Positions 22,276-31,912 of a stretch of 64,000 bases of DNA are shown here, piece after piece. Source of the DNA: Trematomus loennbergii (lineage: Eukaryota > Chordata > Actinopteri > Perciformes > Nototheniidae); NCBI GenBank assembly GCA_012861695.1, contig JAAOOA010000184.1, positions 186,001-250,000 of the forward strand. Reading direction: 5' to 3'. The notes below the pieces were generated by a model, which was not told the DNA's origin, searched no databases, and worked only from the letters and a program-made list of their open reading frames with translations. A program made the position numbers and the translations under genes. The first letter of the stretch is position 1. The number at the start of each line of letters is the position of its first letter.

Positions 22276-23302
22276 GAGGACAGCTCTTCTTCCAGTTGAC
22301 AATGAAACCCAGGCTTGACAGATGAGATACGAGCTGTACCGTCTGTAAAGCAGCCTCCTCCTTGGATCGAGCCAGCAACAGCAGGTCGTCCAGATAAAAT
22401 AACACCCTCATCCCTCCTCTGTGAAGCGGCTCCAGAGCCGTCTCCACACACTTTGAAAAAGTGCGAGGAGCCAGGGAGTATCCGAACGGCAGTCGATTGA
22501 ACTGGTACGAAATTCCCTGGAAAGAAAAACGCAGGAATTTCCTGTGTTTCGGGATTATGGTTATGTGGAAGTAGGCATCCTTCAGGTCTATTGACGTAAA
22601 CCAGTCCCCCTGGTGAACGTATTCCAGCACCTGTTTGATTGTCAGCATATGAAAAGGTCTTTTCATTATCACCCTGTTGAATGCTGACAGATCGAGGATG
22701 GGTCTCATTCCCCCGGTCTTTTTTGGGATAAGAAAATAACGGGAGTAAAACCCCCGATTTTCTTCCCCTTGAGGAACTCTGGAAATCGCACTTTTTACCA
22801 GGAGTTCCTGCAGCTCCTCCTGGAGCGCAAGACACTGTTCTTGGGATGACAGGAGTGTTTCCTGAATCCCATTGAACTGCGGGGGGGGGAGGCGAATTGC
22901 AGAGAGTACCCTCTGCTGATCAGCCTGCCATCTGTCCATCAAACATATCCGCCGCCACTCTGAGCAATGCTCCGAGAGCGGGCAAACCTGTTCTTGTTGT
23001 GCTGTGGTAGTCATGGTGACGAGCCATGCCAGAGCCCTTGCCGCTGTTGCTCGTGAAGCAACCCAAGGGGGGCCCCGCCCGAACCCGAAAGGGGGCCCCC
23101 GAAAGGGGGGCCCCGCCCGAAAGGGCTGCGACGGGGTCTCCACACACTGCATCTCACCCCGGCCTGAGGAATGAGCGGAGGTGTGTGCAGTGCTATTCAC
23201 AGCGCGTAATAACAGCCCTAGGCTCATTACGACCGTGTGAAGCAGGCACACCTGGGACAGAGGAAAAACCGTGCTGCCTGCTAACCGACAGGCCAGAGGC
23301 AA
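22238..23302 (-). pseudogene. DIRS pol reverse transcriptase domain
   Basis: The 354-codon minus-strand frame holds the RT core in order: RYFLIPKKTGGMRPILDLS, FNRVIMKRPFHMLTIKQVL, SIDLKDAYFHITIIPKHRK, LPFGYSLAPRTFSKCVE and the catalytic FYLDDLLLLARS (YLDD at 22385-22396). These match DIRS-group RTs. The N-terminal part (to about residue 130) is gag/pol linker. The frame ends in KKSCPLPSQVIIFW; the protein's continuation is in another frame. The RT core itself has no stop. Confidence 0.92.
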
Positions 23303-23332
23303 CAGGTTTACACGTCAAGCCCCGCTGTCTAA

Positions 23333-23976
23333 CCCCTAGATTCCACCGGGTCCGTCTGCGCCGCGTTGCGGTTTTGGTCCGGCGTCATAGCCTACCAGGC
23401 GCGTTTCAGAAGCATTTCAGAAGCGGAGCGTCTTGCCTGCCGGCTCGCAGTTTTTGTTGATTTGGGCATATTTCCTGGACAGGCTACTTTGTACAGACAA
23501 AGTTAATAATAACTGTAGTATTCCAGTTTTAAACGACATGAATCAAAGATGTGTTGCTGTATTTTAGTGGTAAAAAAATGCATTCATCATCATAATTATT
23601 CTATATATATAATTTACACAGTGCCTGTAAACCGAGGAGAACGCTGGCATTTCTCCTCCTACTTGAAAGACTACGGAGGGATAGGGTCTGCAAAATTAGT
23701 TTGTGTGTGTGTATATATCTATATAATATATATATATATGCTATATATGCTCTGAACGTTCCACTTCCTGCCTGCCCGACCTTACGTTACGGCTGCGCCG
23801 CGACAAAAATAGGATTCGATCCTAATTTTAGAGGAGCCCTGCGCCGAGCCGCTTCTGAGCCGTAACGCGCCGCGTGTGGTGGAATAGCACCCATTGACTA
23901 GAGTGGCCGTGAGCACCGCGGCGCAGCCGTAACGCGCCCGTAACGCGCCGCAGACGGACCCGGTGGAATCTAGGGG
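23333..23976. mobile_element. MITE (CCCCTAGATTCCACCGG termini), copy 2, inside DIRS
   Basis: Same family as 4804-5419 but in the opposite orientation. TAA flanks both sides (23330-23332 and 23977-23979). It lies between the DIRS RT frame and the gag frame, so it postdates that element. Similarity to copy 1 runs across nearly the whole length, including the TTTCTCCTCC...GAAAGACTACGGAGGGATAG region and the AT microsatellite. Confidence 0.88.
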
Positions 23977-23984
23977 TAATAACC

Positions 23985-24160
23985 GCCTGGTTATATACAG
24001 CTGGCTTGTGCAGCAAGCCCTGCCGCCTGCTAACCGACAGGTCAGAGGCAGCCTGCTCAAACGGCGAGCCCAGCTGTCTGTTAACCGACAGGTTACAAAC
24101 AGCTGGTTTATGCAGCGAATCTTGCTGTCTGTTAACCGACAGATTAACAACAGCCGGCCT
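23985..24160 (-). repeat. Short tandem repeat of CTGTTAACCGACAG-like units
   Basis: CTGCTAACCGACAGG or CTGTTAACCGACAGG recurs at about 24,030, 24,078 and 24,128, and once before the MITE at about 23,277. The period is roughly 50 bp. It lies in the DIRS gag-pol interval, so it is an internal tandem repeat of the element interrupted by the MITE. Confidence 0.7.
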
Positions 24161-24262
24161 GACTAGTGTGGGGGAAATGTGAGAAACAGCTGCGACAGAC
24201 ACACTGTTGGAATTTTCAACATTTGTATTCAAAATGTACTCCCGCACATCCCCCCCAAAAAG

Positions 24263-25253
24263 TCACTTTCGGCTCTGCTTCCTCGTAGGCTCTCTCGGAG
24301 GCTCTCTCGGAGGAGCAGACCAGGAGCGGGGGTTCTTCGTTCCCCTCCGACTCGTCGCCTGGAGACTCTGTCTCTGTGGCGGAGGAGCGGAGACATGGGA
24401 CGGTGCCCCCGCAGCCGCCGAAGGGCGATTCTGGCGCCGCTGCTGATCTCGCCGTTGCCCGCGCTGCCCCTGCTGAGACTGTTGCAGGTGCTGCGGGCGC
24501 TGCTTTCGCTGCTGTTGCTGGGGACGTCTGTCCGGCTGAAGCCAGCCGACGTGACGCCGTATGTCGTCTGCCTGCTCAGATGCAGACTTCATTGACTCCA
24601 CCATGGTGTGGAACTGAGGTCCGAACAGTCCGTCCGGACTGACTGGAGCCTCTATCAGCTCCTTCCCTGCACTCTCCGGTATAGATCCCTGCTGTAGCCA
24701 GAGGTACCGGTGGACCTGAGTCGCCCACGTCGCAATCCGCGCCTGCAAAACTGCGACTGCCGCGCTCAGGGTAAGTGCAGTGCTGGCCGCCTTACCGATC
24801 TCCTCAGCCTCCCCTGAGGACATGGTGTCGGACTGCTCAGCTATACGAACCATGGAATTCACCAGCAACGCAATATTGTTTGCCGCCGCTGAGCCTGGTA
24901 AGCACACTGGTGCATCCGGTCGGTCTGTCGGGCGACAAACTGATCTCTGGAGGCAGTCAGCATGGGTCGCCGTCCGGCAACCGTGCTAGCCTGTTTAACT
25001 CCAAGAACGTCGTGAGGCTCTGCTCCAGAGGCGGCACGGTCGGAAAACCCCTATCCGTAAATCCCTCCACCCTCGTGAGGGGAGCGTACGTGGATATCGG
25101 AGCCCTCAGTGTCCTGGGGTTCGCCGCCGCCCCCTCCTGGTACTTCCTAATGGGCGGGAAGCGTGGCCAGATCGGGTCACTCTTGACCCTCTGTGCCTGG
25201 GAGAACACCCCGGACATGTCATCCGAAAACGTGCTCTCCTGAGCTGGGGGAAC
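24263..25253 (-). pseudogene. DIRS gag, middle and C-terminal part
   Basis: Two minus-strand frames form this part. The first (about 24,957-25,253) includes TFSDDMSGVFSQAQRVKSDP and WPRFPPIRKYQEG. The second (24,263-24,907) includes AAANNIALLVNSMVRIAEQS and a C-terminal tail very rich in Q and R (RRPQQQQRKQRPQHLQQS), consistent with a nucleic-acid-binding Gag end. The shift between them lies at about 24,910-24,960. The 25,253 end is the point of hAT insertion; the N-terminal portion resumes beyond 26,796. Confidence 0.75.
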
Positions 25254-26787
25254 CAGTGTTAATTTCGTCAACGAAAACTATGACGAAAAATGTTCGTCAA
25301 CGACCTTTTTACATGACTAAAACGAGACGATGACGAGCTAAAAATAGATTCTTGATAACGAAAACTATGACGAAATGTATATTTAGTTTTTCGTTGACGA
25401 GACGAGACGGGACTAAGGTGTTAATGGTGGACTATCGGACATTCAAAATGCAGCATATTTTCCCCCAATGCATCTTACGTTTCTAACTTGCAATATCATT
25501 ATTTCCGCTCTCTTCACTCCAGAAGAGCGATCTCCCTTGTCTCTCTGTGTGCGGGGGGCGGGGCCTAACAGACACGCTGCAGCGGACACAGAGATCTGCC
25601 GGGGACGGAGCGTTCAGAGATTATAGAGACACTCTACAAGGCTCGATGTGGAAAAAAGCTTGTTTGCCATTAGTGTTTGGCGTAAGCGCGTTGACACGAG
25701 TAGAGTAGTCTGTCCAAACAGCCGGCCAAAAGGCGTCATATTCAATTGGAGAAATGCACAATTTTCGACTTCCTTAACTCGTTGCGCAAATTACGAGTAA
25801 CGTTATCACATCAGGTGCGCAGAGGTGGGAGAAGTACTCAGATCTTGTAGTTAAGTAAAAATACCATAGTGTATGAATACTCTGTTACAGTAAAAGTCCT
25901 GCATTCAAAATGTTCCTCAAGTAAAAGTATAAAAGTAGCGACAGTAAAAGTAGTCATTGTGCAGATTGGTCCATTCCAGAATAATATATATGATATTTTT
26001 ATAATTATTGATCATTAAAGTGTTATCTAAGCTGGTAAAGGTGCAGCTAGTTTGAATGACTTTGTATACTGCAGGGTAGCTTGTGAATTTACTCCAGGTG
26101 GAAATAAAGTCTGATTTAAGACTTGTTTATATTTCACATCATTCATCCAGATCTGTGAAGTAACTAAAGGTATTAAATAAATGTAGTGGAGTAAAATTAC
26201 ATCATTTACCTCTGAACTGTAGTGGAGTAGAAGTACTAAGTAGCAAAACATTTAAATGTAAAGTACAAGTACCTCAACATTTTACTCAAGTACAGTACAA
26301 TATAATAACATAATTATACATATTTTATTTATTTATTTCACATGTAAATAAAGCAATGTTAATTCGGTTAACAATTTGTTTAGTTTTTCCCTTTAAAAAA
26401 TAACAAAAAGTACCTACAAGAATACCGTTAAAGTACCGGATCGATAAGCAGTTTCGATAAGAGTATACCGTTAAAAACCTTAGCGATACCCATCCCTATA
26501 TATTACACAAGTAAAGTGTTAAGAGAATGAAATGTTGCTTTACGAATTTCAACACTTGATGGTGTCACATTGATTCCAATTTCAGATACCTGTATTTGCC
26601 TAACTGAATTAGTTTAAAGAGAGAAAAGATATTGACTAAAAGTTGACTAAAAAGTTTTGAGTTTTCGTCGACTAAAACTAGACTAAAACTACGAAGGATA
26701 GGAATGACTAAAATGTGACTAAAACTAATAACCATTTTCGTCTAAAGACTAAGACTAAATCAAAAACAGCTGCCAAAATTAACACTG
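25254..26787. mobile_element. hAT-type non-autonomous transposon inside DIRS gag
   Basis: Ends are CAGTGTTAATTTCG and its partner ...AATTAACACTG. A perfect 8-bp duplication GGGGGAAC flanks it (25246-25253 and 26788-26795), diagnostic of hAT elements. Subterminal regions carry repeated CGTCAACGA/GACTAAAAC motifs on both sides. No transposase frame is visible. The middle carries another repeat (25,820-26,300). Confidence 0.9.
25820..26300. mobile_element. Nested hAT-like repeat (CAGAGGTGGGAGAAGTACTC)
   Basis: Begins CAGAGGTGGGAGAAGTACTC, with many AGTAAAAGTA motifs, and closes with ACTCAAGTACAGTACAA. From memory this is an abundant teleost hAT-type non-autonomous family. A complete right inverted repeat is not clear, so the right boundary is approximate. 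Confidence 0.6.
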
Positions 26788-26795
26788 GGGGGAAC

Positions 26796-27290
26796 GCGGA
26801 GATCTCGCCAGGCGGCTGCCTTAGAGATGATCTCCGGGAGTTCCTGGAGAATTCCGCGCCGTGACGGCGGAGAGAGAGACCACTGGTCCGTGTGCCAGAC
26901 CTACACCGGGACCCCGCTCTGTCTTCTCCGTCCGGAGGAGAGAGAGGATGGGGGAACCACCTGGTGATCCATGAATGGAGGGGGCGTAGTCATCCGACTC
27001 GTGCCCTCCACTCGGATCCAGGAAATCCAGGGCCTCGTCCACAGAGTAAACCTCCAGGACTGCCCAATCATCCTTGACAGCAGCAGCGAGAGCGTCCGCT
27101 CTCTGCTGCCTGAGGGCCAGAGGGAGCCGGGCACATAATGAGCATGACACCTGTGGGTAAGAGCAGCTTTCGCATGCTCTAAACCCAAGCAGGACTCACA
27201 CTGTGAGTGTTTGTCAAAACTCATTATGTAGCCCGCCTCACATGAAAGGCAGTTCCGGACGCAGCCCTGACTTACCTGCCCCATCTCCAT
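26796..27290 (-). pseudogene. DIRS gag N-terminal part
   Basis: The minus-strand frame starts MEMGQVSQGCVRNCLSC and has a C-rich motif, CVRNCLSC...YIMSFDKHSQCESCLG, followed by LEHAKAALTHRCH. A CxxxCxxC...HxxCxxCLGxxHA pattern is typical of fish DIRS Gag N-termini. A frame change around 27,130-27,150 leads to LALRQQRADALAAAVKDDW and SVDEALDFLDPSGG. The hAT insertion (25,254-26,787) separates this from the rest of gag. Confidence 0.75.
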
Positions 27291-27386
27291 CTCTCCACTA
27301 GAAACAAAGCTTTTACTTAAGGGAGGAATCTTTGTTTTACTAATGTGCCTGCTACAGTGCTTCTGCTACTATGTGCTGAAGAAAAG

Positions 27387-27523
27387 TGGGAGCAGATTGA
27401 CGGGCATACTTCCTATTTATACGGAAGTGAGGCCGTAGGTGGGGCCGACGTCATAGGTGGGCGTGGATTAAGTCTGTCAGTGCTGCGCATGCGCAGTGGG
27501 ATTACCCAATAGCGATAGCCTTA
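27387..27523 (-). repeat. DIRS right inverted terminal repeat
   Basis: Inverted partner of 19,583-19,718. It contains the shared GCTGCGCATGCGCAGTGGG and TTCCTATTTATACGGAAGTG blocks. The minus-strand element would start here. Confidence 0.88.
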
Positions 27524-27537
27524 TACGAAATAGAATT

Positions 27538-27675
27538 TAAGGTTATCACCAAACATTTCAAGAATGTTTTAAAGAACGTTATCCTACCTTTCAGAAGAAC
27601 ATTCCTAGAACAATGAATGGTAACATTCTCAGAATATTTTGAGAACCAAAAATGTCTAGCTGGGAACTCACACAT
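27538..27675 (+). repeat. AACGTT-rich repeat array, right part
   Basis: Continues the array seen at 17,865-18,111 and 19,438-19,533 (AAGGTTATCACCAAACATTTC, GAACGTTATCCTACCTTTC), directly abutting the right end of the DIRS element. Confidence 0.8.
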
Positions 27676-27829
27676 GCCACCGCAAACATGCAATATCAGC
27701 TTACAGTTTATCATGAATTAAGTGCTTGTTTGTTTTTTTCAAAAGGAAAAATGGTGACATCAGATTTTTTAAAACATCCTTTTCAAACAAATGCAACAAG
27801 TTTGTTTTTTAAAGCGCTCTAGAAATAAA

Positions 27830-28781
27830 TCCCTAGGGTCTGGGCCGACCTCACATGGAGGGGCAGAGTGTTCCAGAGCCTAGGGCCAGCTGCTGCGAAG
27901 GCTCGGTGACCTCTGGTTTTTAGCCTGGTCTTGGGCACTACCAGCAGCAGCTGGTCAGCCGACCTTAAAGCTCTGGCTGGGGTGTAGTGATGGAGGAGTT
28001 CTGCTATATAGGCCGGAGCCAGCCCATTTAGTGCTTTAAAAACAAATAAAAGGAGTTTAAAATCAATTCGGAACCGAATTGGAAGCCAGTGCAATGAGGC
28101 CAAAATTGGGGTGATGTGGTGACGCTTTTTGTGGCCAGTGAGAAGACGCGCAGCTTTTCTAGGTCTTTAAAAGATAAAAACGACTTGGTCTTGGCCAATA
28201 GTCGTATTTAAAAAAAGCAGGTTTTGACTACGGTGCTGACCTGCTTATCAAATTTAAAAGCGCTATTGAAGGTTACTCCAAGGTTCATGACAGAGGGGAG
28301 GATGTTTTTATTGAGAGAGCCCAGAATATCAATCGGAGAGGGTGGAGGTTGGGGTCCAAAAAAGATTACCTCGGTCTTGCTCTCGTTGAGGTTGAGGACA
28401 TTTTGGCTCAGCCAGGATTTGATCTCTCTCAAGCAGTCCATCAATAGCTGTAATGAGTTGACATTAGAATTGAGAGGCAGATATATCTGTACATCATCGG
28501 CGTAACAATGGAAGGGGATGTTGTGTTTTGTGAGAATTGAACCTAGGGGCAGTATGTACAGTAGAAAAAGGATGGGGCCCAGGATCGAGCCTTGGGGAAC
28601 CCCACAGGTAAGAGGGGCTTTGGCAGAGGAGAAGGTACCTAGCTGCACTGAGAAGCTACGGTCTGTCAGGTAGGACCTGAACCATGCAAGGGCAGAGCCT
28701 GTGATGCCTGCGGACTGTTCGAGACGTGACAACAGGATGCTATGGTCCACAGTGTCGAAGGCAGCTGTCAGGTCTTGAATT
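27830..28781 (-). pseudogene. L2-type LINE fragment (RT), truncated at both ends
   Basis: The minus strand encodes HSILLSRLEQSAGITGSALA, FRSYLTDRSFSVQLG, GVPQGSILGPILFLLYILPL, the catalytic FHCYADDVQIY (near 28,490) and LNESKTEVIFFGP, followed near 27,840-28,100 by the downstream L2 segment HWLPIRFRIDFKLLLFVFKA and APAYIAELLHHYTP. The frame changes near 28,150-28,210. The downstream portion is nearly identical to 30,890-31,110, so both derive from one family. Its right edge abuts the MITE that hosts the BEL element. Confidence 0.9.
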
Positions 28782-28882
28782 ATTATTATATATTATCATT
28801 ATGTCAGTGGTCTAAAATGGTCTTACAACGGTGCCGACAATATTATCGTTTATCGCAATAATTTCCAGGAAACTTTATCGTC
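28782..28882. mobile_element. MITE (CCTGTCGCGATAA family), left part, split by BEL/Pao
   Basis: This segment (AATTATTATTATATATTATC, TTATCGCAATAATTTCC) matches 48,935-49,030, and its right remainder is at 33,593-33,619 (CAACAAAATTAATTATCGTG). The intact relative at 48,810-49,070 shows the uninterrupted arrangement. Confidence 0.8.
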
Positions 28883-29337
28883 TAAAAGAGCAATCTTTTC
28901 CCACTTTCTTAAGCTCTTTTCTGTTCTTTGGTTTTAGCGCCTGGCCGACGCGCTCACACATCACTCAGAGATATATTGTTTGTTTTTGGTACATTTATTT
29001 CCATGTTATCGTTTCCATTTCTTCACTGTTCATTCTCTTCTATAAACACAAATTTAAGGTATCTTACCAGATGATGTTGAAACAGTTTCGTCACTTAAAT
29101 AAACAAATCGTAACTTCTCTGCAGTGCAGCGGTCAAAAAAACGTGTGGCTTCACAACCAAAATAGAACCCAGAGTATAATCAGCAGGACTCTTTTAACCA
29201 GCTGAGGCAATCGCAGCACCAATCAGCCGCTCCGCCCAACCGTGGCTGCGGATCACGATCAACTGACACCAATCAATTATACTCCGTTACATACATTAAA
29301 TGATTAATTAATCTAAATAATAAATCAACGTTTTGGC
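28883..29337 (-). repeat. BEL/Pao LTR (3' LTR of the minus-strand element)
   Basis: Matches 33,158-33,587 along its length (for example GCGCCTGGCCGACGCGCTCA, CTGCAGTGCAGCGGTCAAAA). Relative to the other LTR it has a few small insertions, including CAGGACTCTTTTAACCAGCT near 29,187. A purine run, AGGGGCCGGAG on the minus strand (about 29,344-29,356), lies just before it as expected of a polypurine tract. Confidence 0.88.
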
Positions 29338-29427
29338 TCCTACACTCCGGCCCCTAATTGTTATGGAATCACACATGACAATTACTAATAAACATAAAAT
29401 GGAGAGCCAATACAAAACATTTGTTTG

Positions 29428-29750
29428 TTAATAACTATAATTCATATAAAGTCCACTGCAATATAGTGTCCATCTTCGGGGCTTCTGACCCTTTGTGGGG
29501 CTAATGTGTATTAACACATGAGTCCGTATGTGTAAATGTACTTGTGTGGTGCAAGAGGGGAAGGGGGCTATTGCTCGTTTTGGGATTCGACCAGCAGTAT
29601 CAGCTTCGTGATGGGTCGACAGAGTGTGCTGGTTTTGTTTGTACTTCCACTTGTCGTACACAACTGGCAAGACTTGCGTTATTCGTCCCATGAGCCAGGC
29701 ATTTCTTGGAGCATTTTCGTCGATAAGGACAATGTCCCCGGTAAGACTGT
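29428..29750 (-). pseudogene. BEL/Pao integrase C-terminal end
   Basis: Minus-strand reading gives GDIVLIDENAPRNAWLMGRI followed by TQVLPVVYD, a characteristic BEL/Pao integrase C-terminal motif (GD.V.....PR..W..G.I). Downstream sequence is low-information. It joins almost directly to the RT start at about 29,745-29,760, so the rest of RT, RNase H and the integrase core are deleted. Confidence 0.75.
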
Positions 29751-29766
29751 TGGTTAAATCTGGGCC

Positions 29767-30331
29767 TTAGAGAAGACGTGCATTCAGTAATGTGCCCTGG
29801 TAAGTTGCACCACAATCAAAAACCACCCTCAGTTTACGCTTTTTTGGATGGTACACGCCGTGGTGTGGAATATACCACTTCCTTTTGCTTTGATTTGCCT
29901 TGTCTTTTTGTTCAGGTGTCATTCTTATGGCAAAACTTTTATCAACAACGTCCGCCATGAACTCTTTGTCCTCCTTGTAGAATTTGCTGTTTTGTTGGAA
30001 TTTTCTTTTTAGGTTCAAAGCTCTTTGTTCAGCAACACGTCTATAATTGGGAAAATCAAGTCCTTCTTCCTTTAATGGCAGCCCAATACTGCAGTGTCCG
30101 TCTACCAACTTGACAGAATTAGAGACACTTTCCATGAACTTGTGATCCTCTATTGACATTTTCTTTGTGTTGATGTTCTGGAAAGTCAAGCTTCACTTGC
30201 TGCTTCAACAATTCCTCGATTTCTATAACAGAAATTCTGTTTGCTGTAACGACTGGCTTAATCCTTCCTAGAGGTCCATTTATTGTCCAACCTAAAATGG
30301 TCTTAACGGCATATTTCAAGGTCACATACAA
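29767..30331 (-). pseudogene. BEL/Pao pol: protease-RT linker and RT N-terminus
   Basis: Two minus-strand frames are present. One (30,119-30,331) holds LGWTINGPLGRI, the typical BEL segment before RT. The other (29,767-30,189) runs KLVDGHCSIGLPLKEEG, LDFPNYRRVAEQRALNLKRK and the RT entry WYIPHHGVYHPKKRKLRVVF followed by DCGATYQGTLLN. A frameshift separates them near 30,120-30,190. RT then stops after a GPDLTNSL-like stretch, before the catalytic aspartates, because of a deletion. Confidence 0.82.
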
Positions 30332-30644
30332 CAGATGTTTTAGCTGACTCCTCTCTATTCATTGTTCGTAGGAGTATCTCCGTGTTGCGTCCAGTCACTT
30401 GAAGCTGCTGTAGAATGGACTCTGTGCAAAAGGTAGCCGTACTACCTGGGTCCAGAAAGGCGTATGTTGTTATGATGTTATTACCCTTTTTTGTTTTCAA
30501 CTTCACAGGAACGATAGCCAGGGTGCCTTCAGGCTCACCGGCCCCAATATCCTCCTCCCGTGAATCATCTTTATCCATATCCACTAAAGCATTTGCAACA
30601 GTCTTTACCTTTCCTTTGCTTGACTCTATATTACTGAAATGCAA
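30303..30644 (-). pseudogene. BEL/Pao aspartic protease region
   Basis: The minus-strand frame contains TLAIVPVKLKTKKGN and the active-site-like AFLDPGSTATFCTESI. The DPGS form replaces DxGS and is seen in fish BEL/Pao proteases. It begins HFSNIESSKGK, the continuation of the zinc-knuckle domain now separated by the LINE insertion at 30,669-31,111. Confidence 0.75.
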
Positions 30645-30668
30645 AAGAGTGGGGTGTGTGAGATTGCA

Positions 30669-31111
30669 CTCAAATCAAATCAAGTTTTATTTATAAAGTA
30701 CATTTAAAAGCGATTTTTGGTCGAGCCAAAGTGCTGTACATGTAATAAAAACACATTACTACAATCACAATAAAAGACAATAAATTACAACAGATATATA
30801 TAAAAAACACAATGAAAAGTCAGGAGTCGTACTCCGCTCTAACTAGAAGGCCAGAGAGAAGAAGTGTGTTTTTAGTGTAGATTTAAAAACCCCTAGGGTC
30901 TGGGCCGACCTCACATGGAGGGGCAGAGTGTTCCAGAGCCTAGGGCCAGCTGCTGCGAAGGCTCGGTGCCCTCGGGTTTTAAGCCTGGTCTTGGGCACTA
31001 CCAGCAGCAGCTGGTCAGCAGACCTTAAAGCTCTGGCTGGGGTGTAGCGATGGAGGAGTTCAGCTATATAGGCCGGAGCCAGCCCATTTAGTGCTTTAAA
31101 AACAAATAAAA
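30669..31111 (-). mobile_element. L2-type LINE, 5'-truncated copy inside BEL/Pao gag-pol
   Basis: The minus strand encodes LLLFVFKALNGLAPAYIAEL, RALRSADQLLLVVPKTRLK and AAAGPRLWNTLPLHVRSAQ. It ends in a short tail of TTTGA repeats (CAAATCAAATCAAG on plus, about 30,671-30,684). It is nearly identical to the downstream part of 27,830-28,781 but has the complete 3' end. It splits the BEL zinc-knuckle/protease coding region, so it is younger than that element. No clear target duplication could be read. Confidence 0.88.
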
Positions 31112-31513
31112 GTAAAGGATGCAAACAAAGACATACCTGCAAATGTCTTTGCTTGCTCCTTTACTCATGTGGCCCTTTTCCAAACATCCAAAGCAAAGTC
31201 CTTTGCCTTTGAGGAATTCCAACTTCTCTTTGTGGGTGTTTTTGAGAATCTGATTGCAAGCAGAAAGATTATGTTCTCCTTTACAGTAGATGCATCGGTT
31301 TGATTGGGATGTGTCACTGTGTCGGTTACTGTTTTCTTTCTGAGGTATTGGGGATACACTAGTGGCGAAACCACTTTTACTCTGTATGAACCTTGTGCTG
31401 GGAGTAGCAGGAACGAATGTGTAGCTTGTCTTTGCTGATGTATTTGGAATTTCCTTTAAGTTTCCGAACACTGGATGAGAAAGGATTCTAGCATGATGGT
31501 CGACAAACTTCAC
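31112..31513 (-). pseudogene. BEL/Pao gag zinc-knuckle region
   Basis: The minus-strand frame holds CIYCKGEHNLSAC and, after a KEKLEFLKGKG linker, LCFGCLEKGHMSKG, two cysteine-rich knuckles of BEL/Pao Gag. The remainder of the second knuckle and the following segment lie beyond the LINE insertion. Confidence 0.82.
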
Positions 31514-31845
31514 TAGATCTTTAAACTTAACTCTTCTGATGTTTCTATCTTGTATATCGCAAGCTTTAGCCCTCGCATGTTGATTGGGTGATCCATTTCC
31601 TCCATGTATTCCACACTATCCATTGTATTGAGACATCCATTAAGAAACACGGCAAAGGTTTTTAAAGATTGTGGATCCTCAGGTTTAATAGATGGCCAAT
31701 TGAGAGCCTTGTCGATGTAGGCTGTCGCGATAAGATATTCATCTCCATAATGATGCTTCAACAACCTTTTCGCTTCCGTGTATCCTTTGTCAGATTGCAT
31801 ATATTGGCAACTGCGCACAAGCTCTCTTGGTTGGCAATAGTGCAT
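31513..31845 (-). pseudogene. BEL/Pao gag central (DUF1759-like) region
   Basis: Minus-strand reading contains PRELVRSCQYMQSDKGYTEA followed by KRLLKHHYGDEYLIATAYI and LKTFAVFLNGCLNTMD. This matches the conserved Gag segment of BEL/Pao elements (DUF1759 family, assigned from memory). It is broken from the upstream part by a frame change near 31,845-31,913. Confidence 0.8.
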
Positions 31846-31912
31846 TGCTCCAAAAAGTAAAGCCTGTCCTTACTGATTTCTGTTTTCTCTTCAATACCAT
31901 GCTCAAATGCTC

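Larger units (their letters stand above)
19534..27537 (-). mobile_element. DIRS-type retrotransposon, near full length, with two nested insertions
   Basis: A ~135-bp inverted terminal repeat links 19,583-19,718 with 27,387-27,523 (shared GGCTATCGCTATTGGGTAAT, CACTGCGCATGCGCAGCACT and TTCCGTATAAATAGGAAGT). An additional inverted copy of the left end (CTCTAAGG...; TATACTCATAGA) lies at about 19,767-19,870, as expected of the internal complementary region used by DIRS elements. Minus-strand gene order is gag, RT, RNase H, methyltransferase-like, tyrosine recombinase. No target duplication is seen, consistent with recombinase-mediated insertion. The AACGTT array continues on both sides. Coding frames carry several frameshifts, so this copy is inactive. 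Confidence 0.93.
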
